Positions 7,901 through 10,324 of a stretch of DNA of 10,324 nucleotides are shown here, piece after piece; positions within the stretch are counted from its first letter, which is position 1; every line of letters starts with the position of its first letter. The stretch is from Bacteroidota bacterium (GTDB taxonomy: Bacteria > Bacteroidota > Ignavibacteria > Ignavibacteriales > Ignavibacteriaceae), in the NCBI GenBank assembly GCA_024278655.1, contig JAJRSV010000358.1:1-10324 (forward strand). Reading direction: 5' to 3'. The position numbers and the translations under genes are program-made. The notes beneath the pieces were generated by a model that saw only the letters and a list, made by a program, of their open reading frames with translations, made no database searches and was not told the DNA's origin.

Positions 7901-7932
7901 AAAGAAAAAATTAAGGAAGAAAGTTTTTTCAT
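4915..7932 (-). CDS. Secreted M4 (thermolysin-like) metalloprotease with Ig-like, propeller and T9SS sorting domains
   Basis: This is a 1005-residue predicted extracellular zinc protease. Order: signal peptide (1 to about 27); FTP/PepSY-type inhibitory propeptide (about 50-230); M4 catalytic region (about 235-560); an Ig-like domain of the ASH/HYDIN kind (about 570-672, 'LVITNLGLEPLIINDLQI', 'ITSNDPSNPVLPVYLNGKG'); a beta-propeller-like region (about 676-898, repeats such as 'GTLYGI', 'NELWATAG'); and a T9SS sorting domain (about 912-1005, NYPNPFNPST at 919-928, KKMILMK end). Zinc ligands are H375 and H379 of HEVTH plus E399, with catalytic E376; the 20-residue H379-E399 spacing equals thermolysin's. 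D466 and H471 in 'DNGGVHTNSG' match the thermolysin Asp/His pair, and N346-A347-F348-W349 the substrate-edge strand. All key residues are present, so it should be active. GGAG (7938-7941) supports ATG 7932. The natural substrate is unknown. Confidence 0.95.
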   Translation of the reverse strand: MKKLSSLIFSFLLFALLLLPTGEIIPQASTYFSQAKISYEKNGTSPYEIRFLDNAQVKKESFFNYYKEFFNLDDNYEFSVVKEFTDNIGQTHYRFNQYYKGIELLETQFVLHEKNGYIYYANGHLVHGLNLDVIPSLSEQAALQYAINHIGAQSYMWENPEMEEFLKREQRNPSATFYPKGELKLTSGTEDMVAQNYKLVYRFDIYAENPVGRYYVDVNAKTGKIESVLDRIHDADVPGSGTSLYNGVVSMTVDEVNPGVEYRLQEHTTRPVSVETYNLNNTVNYGQAVDITSTTADGPWDPVGVNAHWGAEGTYDYYSINYGRNSYDDNGSPILSYVHYGGSYNNAFWDGERMTYGDGDGVTFTPLVSLDVCGHEVTHGVTEFSAGLIYRGESGALNESFSDIFGNEVEFMMIGAPGVGDGNWRIGEDITPDGLGIRNMANPNNFGDPDTYQGDGWANTDPNAGDNGGVHTNSGVQNFWYYLLVEGGSGVNDNGDSYSVTGLGFDDARKIAYRNLTVYLTPSSDYFDARLATINSAIDLFGANSPQLQSALDAWYAVGVYHPNVLQTVGVPADTLNFLAEVLVSTDTVDLVITNLGLEPLIINDLQIAGTHFTIDQMPALPLELTNYLDDFSISIIFTPTDPGYIVEELQITSNDPSNPVLPVYLNGKGFIINPAAEKVLYASSGPDNNGNILTVNTSTGEGTTLGWSNFEEIKSITIDPITGIMYGMTSTTQTTNILRVNGTEGDAYSLFTLDIPLAVSIAFDNNGELYSCSKLGDINKINLTDGTFEPVINTGSRVGAITFNPFNNELWATAGLGQNIDLVYKIDLNTGDTTQIGNTGFTAVTNDIAFDENGTLYGIIGWGSQPGQLIEINTTTGEGTLIGDIGFDNIMGLAYNAGNVSSVNDAEQLPIVFSLEQNYPNPFNPSTKIKYSIPASVNIDGGNVLVQLKVYNILGKEIATLVNEQQSVGTYEITFNAVGLPSGVYFYRIQAGSFVETKKMILMK

Positions 7933-7937
7933 TAATT

Positions 7938-7958
7938 CTCCATAGGGTTGTTATTATA
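7938..7958 (-). promoter_or_regulatory. Ribosome binding site and possible -10 element of the metalloprotease gene
   Basis: On the - strand, GGAG at 7941-7938 lies 5 bases before the ATG, a clear Shine-Dalgarno sequence. TATAAT at 7958-7953 is a perfect -10 hexamer that would give a leader of about 14 bases. I see no convincing -35 hexamer at 16-18 bases upstream, so the promoter part is tentative. The rest of the 177-base gap up to 8109 is AT-rich, with a 12-base palindrome TTTTAATTAAAA at 7995-8006 and no gene. Confidence 0.4.
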
Positions 7959-8109
7959 TTCTCGTTATTAGTTGTTAAAACACAAAATAACTATTTTTAA
8001 TTAAAATTTCTTGGTAATAAAGCATATATTCGGGTTGAGAAAAAGAAGGTGTAATTCCAAGCAATATAATATAAGTAAATTTTGTTATTAGAAGCTACTG
8101 TTCCGCGCA

Positions 8110-9312
8110 TTAGTCCCCCGGTCTTTCTTTCATCGGTTGCGTTGCAAAAAAATCGTTGTAAAATCTTTTCGTGTAATTGTTTATAAGCTCTTCCACTCTT
8201 TCATAACTATCGGACTTAACAATCAAACCGGCGTGATTTTTCTTCTTCAGCTGCCAGACTATTTCTTCATCGTCGTAAGCAGAGAGGTCCGGCGATTCCT
8301 GTTTTGCAAGTGAAAGTATAATTCCGGCATAATCGCTTTTAACTTCGGGATATTTATATTCACCTTCGCCGCGGAGTATTTCAATCTTTGCCCACTCTCG
8401 CCAGAGGTTTATTCCGGAAGCCGCCTCGATAAGTTCCGCCAGGTTAGCCCCGCCCACTCTCGCCGATGTTTCGAGAAAATATAATTTGCCGTCCTCATCC
8501 GCCTCAATAAATTCAGTGTGCGAAACGCCCCTAACGAGTCCCATTGCCTTAAGCACTTTCTCGTTAAGCTCAAGCAGTTTCCGTTCGATGTCCGAACCAT
8601 GCTTAACCGTCCGGCTTGTAAATACTTTCCCGGAGTGTGCTACTTCAAACGGCGGTTTGCCGTATTGATTGGCAATTGCAAATCGCATTTCATTTTCATA
8701 AACAATCGAATCGACGTGATAGATGTTTCCCGGAATGAATCTTTCCATTAGAAAGAACGACTGCTCATCGCCGAGTTCTTTTATTCGATCCCACAATTCT
8801 TCTTTATTGTTAATCTTTTTTATCCCGTGTGCGCCGGCAAGCATTCTCGGTTTAACTATGTATGGAAAAGGAACTTCTTCCGTAAACCTGTTTATGTTTT
8901 CGTGATTAAGAATATGCATAAACTCCGGAACCGGAATGCCTGTTTCTTTTGCACGAATACGCATAGCAAGCTTATCGCGGAAGTAACGTGCGGTAGTATC
9001 ACCCATTCCCGGCACGCGTAAATGTTCGCGAAGGGCTGCAGCTTTTTCAACATCAAAATCGTCGAGTGCAACTATGCGGTCAATCTTTTCGCTTCGTGCA
9101 AGATAACTGACTCCGTAAATCACATCCTTCAGATCCCAGTCTTTGTTCTTATCCTGAATGTAAAATATTTCATCGATGCTTTCTTTTGGCCAGGGTGCAT
9201 CTTTAAGACTTTTGGATGTTAGCAGGATTACCCGGCATCCCTGCGCTTTACACTCACGCATAAAGTCGTGTCCCTTTTCATAACTCGAAACACATAAAAA
9301 TGTTAACGGCAT
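8110..9312 (-). CDS. ATP-grasp domain ligase, substrate unknown
   Basis: This 400-residue cytoplasmic protein has no signal peptide or membrane segment. It has the ATP-grasp plan: an N-terminal pre-ATP-grasp domain (about 1-105, starting 'LTFLCVSSYEKGHDFMRE'), an ATP-binding core (about 110-310) and a C-terminal segment (about 320-400). Visible motifs are 'FRDKLAMRIRAKETGIPVPEF' with K114; 'FPYIVKPRMLAGAHGIKKI' with the nucleotide-binding K154 and a small glycine-containing loop; 'FLMERFIPGNIYHVDSIV'; 'HTEFIE' with E267; and 'FLETSARVGGANL' with E281 and R285, the likely magnesium/phosphate site. The family joins a carboxylate to an amine or thiol through an acyl-phosphate. It is not biotin carboxylase, PurK, DdlA or CPSase as far as I can see. 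No peptide-synthesis or cofactor partner gene is adjacent. A purine stretch (GAAGAG) precedes the ATG. It is divergent from aceA. Confidence 0.85.
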   Translation of the reverse strand: MPLTFLCVSSYEKGHDFMRECKAQGCRVILLTSKSLKDAPWPKESIDEIFYIQDKNKDWDLKDVIYGVSYLARSEKIDRIVALDDFDVEKAAALREHLRVPGMGDTTARYFRDKLAMRIRAKETGIPVPEFMHILNHENINRFTEEVPFPYIVKPRMLAGAHGIKKINNKEELWDRIKELGDEQSFFLMERFIPGNIYHVDSIVYENEMRFAIANQYGKPPFEVAHSGKVFTSRTVKHGSDIERKLLELNEKVLKAMGLVRGVSHTEFIEADEDGKLYFLETSARVGGANLAELIEAASGINLWREWAKIEILRGEGEYKYPEVKSDYAGIILSLAKQESPDLSAYDDEEIVWQLKKKNHAGLIVKSDSYERVEELINNYTKRFYNDFFATQPMKERPGD

Positions 9313-9481
9313 AAAACTCTTCAGATTATAAATGGATTAAGGCGCTGTTATAAGTATCAATTTTGCAAATGATAATAACGTAAACCGAATAAAGAATCAA
9401 CATAAATCTGTAATTCAAACATTAATAAAATGCCTTTCAGCAATGTTTTTTCTGTTTCCAAATAAAACCGATTCTCTAATT

Positions 9482-9529
9482 AGTACAGACCGTACTCCTA
9501 ATAAGCGCTTAATTTAAGCACTTTGTGCT
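9482..9529. promoter_or_regulatory. Cluster of palindromes, candidate operator region for aceA
   Basis: Four small inverted repeats lie within 48 bases: AGTAC/GTACT around 5 bases (9482-9496), AAGCGCTT (9503-9510), GCTTAA/TTAAGC around one base (9507-9519), and AGCAC/GTGCT around 3 bases (9517-9529). Three of them overlap or abut. They end immediately before an extended -10-like sequence, where a transcription factor would sit over or just upstream of the -35 position. No regulator gene is in the window. Confidence 0.45.
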
Positions 9530-9540
9530 GGTATTATAAT
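9529..9540 (+). promoter_or_regulatory. Likely -10 region of the aceA promoter
   Basis: TGG at 9529-9531 followed by TATTAT (9532-9537) forms an extended -10; the overlapping TATAAT at 9535-9540 is a perfect hexamer. No good -35 hexamer is present at the expected spacing, where the palindrome cluster lies. That is compatible with an extended -10 promoter or with activator dependence. Transcription would begin near 9545. Confidence 0.45.
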
Positions 9541-9663
9541 TGCCCTTTTGCCCTCCACACATTTTCCGGATTGAGCAACCAACCTGTTATTTGCCGCTGC
9601 TCTTAAATAGAAAAACCAAGGGAACCTTCAAAATAGAAATTAACAATTTCATTTTATTAAATC

Positions 9664-9671
9664 GGAGTAGG
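9664..9671 (+). promoter_or_regulatory. Ribosome binding site of aceA
   Basis: GGAG at 9664-9667, 8 bases before the ATG at 9676, fixes the start. The protein read from there begins where isocitrate lyases usually do. Confidence 0.7.
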
Positions 9672-9675
9672 TACG

Positions 9676-10324
9676 ATGAACGAAGCATACAAACTGAACG
9701 AAGAGTGGGACACAAACAGCAGATGGAAAGACGTTACCCGTCCTTATACCGCCGGGGATGTATTGCGGTTAAGAGGTTCGGTAAAGATTGAATATACGCT
9801 TGCGAGGATCGGAGCGGAAAGATTATGGAATATGCTTCAAACAGAACCGCTGGTAAAAGCTTTGGGTGCGCAAACGGGAAATCAGGCGGTGCAGCAGGTT
9901 CAGGCGGGACTGAAATCGATTTACGTGAGCGGCTGGCAGGTTGCAGGTGATGCAAATAATGCCGGACAAACATATCCCGACCAAAGCTTATATCCGGCAG
10001 ACAGTGTTCCGAATCTTGTGAAGAGAATTAATAACGCATTGATGCGTCAGGATCAGATAATGTTTGCCGAAGGACGCAACGGTATTAACTGGTTTGCTCC
10101 AATTGTTGCAGATGCCGAAGCGGGTTTCGGTGGTGTGCTCAATTCATTCGAACTGATGAAAGCAATGATAGAAGCAGGGGCTGCCGGTGTTCACTTCGAA
10201 GACCAGTTGTCTTCTGCAAAGAAGTGCGGACACATGGGCGGAAAGGTTCTCGTGCCTACAAAAGAAGCTGTGCAGAAACTTATCTCTGCAAGGTTAGCTG
10301 CCGATGTGATGGGTGTGCCTACCA
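9676..10324 (+). CDS. aceA: Isocitrate lyase, N-terminal half (cut by window edge)
   Basis: The reading frame stays open to the right edge and gives 216 residues, about half of the usual length of about 430. Isocitrate lyase cleaves isocitrate to glyoxylate and succinate, the first step of the glyoxylate shunt, in the cytoplasm. Family segments in order are 'WKDVTRPYTAGDVLRLRGSV' (17-36), 'SGWQVAGDANNAGQTYPDQSLYP' (85-107), 'APIVADAEAGFGGVLNSFELMKAMIEAGAAGVHFEDQL' (141-178) and the signature KKCGHMGG (182-189) with catalytic Cys184. KKCGH separates it from the related methylisocitrate lyases, which carry a different sequence here. A stretch near 133-139 is shorter than in E. coli AceA. The start is supported by a GGAG site. 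Malate synthase, the usual partner, is not in the window. Expression may be controlled at the palindrome cluster upstream. Confidence 0.96.
   Translation, partial: MNEAYKLNEEWDTNSRWKDVTRPYTAGDVLRLRGSVKIEYTLARIGAERLWNMLQTEPLVKALGAQTGNQAVQQVQAGLKSIYVSGWQVAGDANNAGQTYPDQSLYPADSVPNLVKRINNALMRQDQIMFAEGRNGINWFAPIVADAEAGFGGVLNSFELMKAMIEAGAAGVHFEDQLSSAKKCGHMGGKVLVPTKEAVQKLISARLAADVMGVPT

Larger units (their letters stand above)
9313..9675. other. Divergent intergenic region between the ATP-grasp gene and aceA
   Basis: These 363 bases hold no supportable gene. The part near the ATP-grasp start (9313-9480) is AT-rich and shows no promoter that I can defend. The middle (9482-9540) contains the palindrome cluster and promoter-like sequence described separately. 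From about 9545 to 9675 is a leader of roughly 130 bases before aceA, ending in a ribosome binding site. I see no tRNA, known riboswitch or terminator in it. Confidence 0.6.

Noticed and set aside
9325..9330. TATAAT on the - strand as promoter for the ATP-grasp gene
   Set aside because: It would start transcription about 5 bases before the ATG and leave no room for the ribosome binding site.
9540..9791. Open frame of 83 codons upstream of and overlapping aceA
   Set aside because: It overlaps the aceA start in another frame, begins inside the promoter-like sequence and resembles nothing; its 3' part is a shadow of aceA.

Overview
The window looks like a chromosomal segment from a member of the Ignavibacteria / Bacteroidota-Chlorobi lineage. 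The main clue is three secreted proteins that end in the type IX secretion (T9SS) sorting domain of that group: an NYPNPFNPST motif, a 'LPSGVY.Y.L' strand and a basic 'KKMIL' tail. Overall composition is AT-rich, and the start sites have short purine-rich ribosome binding sites. There are no rRNA or tRNA genes, CRISPR arrays or transposase genes.

Layout, left to right: (1) the 3' half of hemN, the anaerobic coproporphyrinogen III dehydrogenase of haem synthesis (+, cut by the left edge). (2) A noticeably AT-rich pair of overlapping + strand genes (744-3238), both for exported T9SS cargo. The first resembles an LVIVP-type beta-propeller; the second is an unrecognised lineage-type protein. This pair is bracketed by two copies of a 53-bp imperfect-palindromic intergenic repeat (625-677 and 3240-3292, 43 of 53 bases identical). 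(3) A - strand di-haem cytochrome c peroxidase/MauG-family lipoprotein, convergent with the pair. (4) A - strand 1005-residue M4 (thermolysin-like) metalloprotease carrying an Ig-like domain, a beta-propeller and a T9SS tail, with a strong intrinsic terminator. (5) A - strand ATP-grasp ligase of unknown substrate. (6) A 363-bp divergent intergenic region with a cluster of small palindromes next to a promoter-like sequence. (7) The 5' half of aceA, isocitrate lyase of the glyoxylate shunt (+, cut by the right edge).

Most of the window is an ordinary mix of housekeeping metabolism (hemN, aceA), periplasmic redox chemistry (the peroxidase) and cell-surface or secreted proteins. Haem made through HemN would be needed for the di-haem peroxidase, but nothing in the sequence links the two in regulation. 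No complete new defence or mobile system is evident. The points most worth following up are the repeat-bracketed secreted-protein pair, the orphan ATP-grasp enzyme, and the palindrome cluster upstream of aceA.
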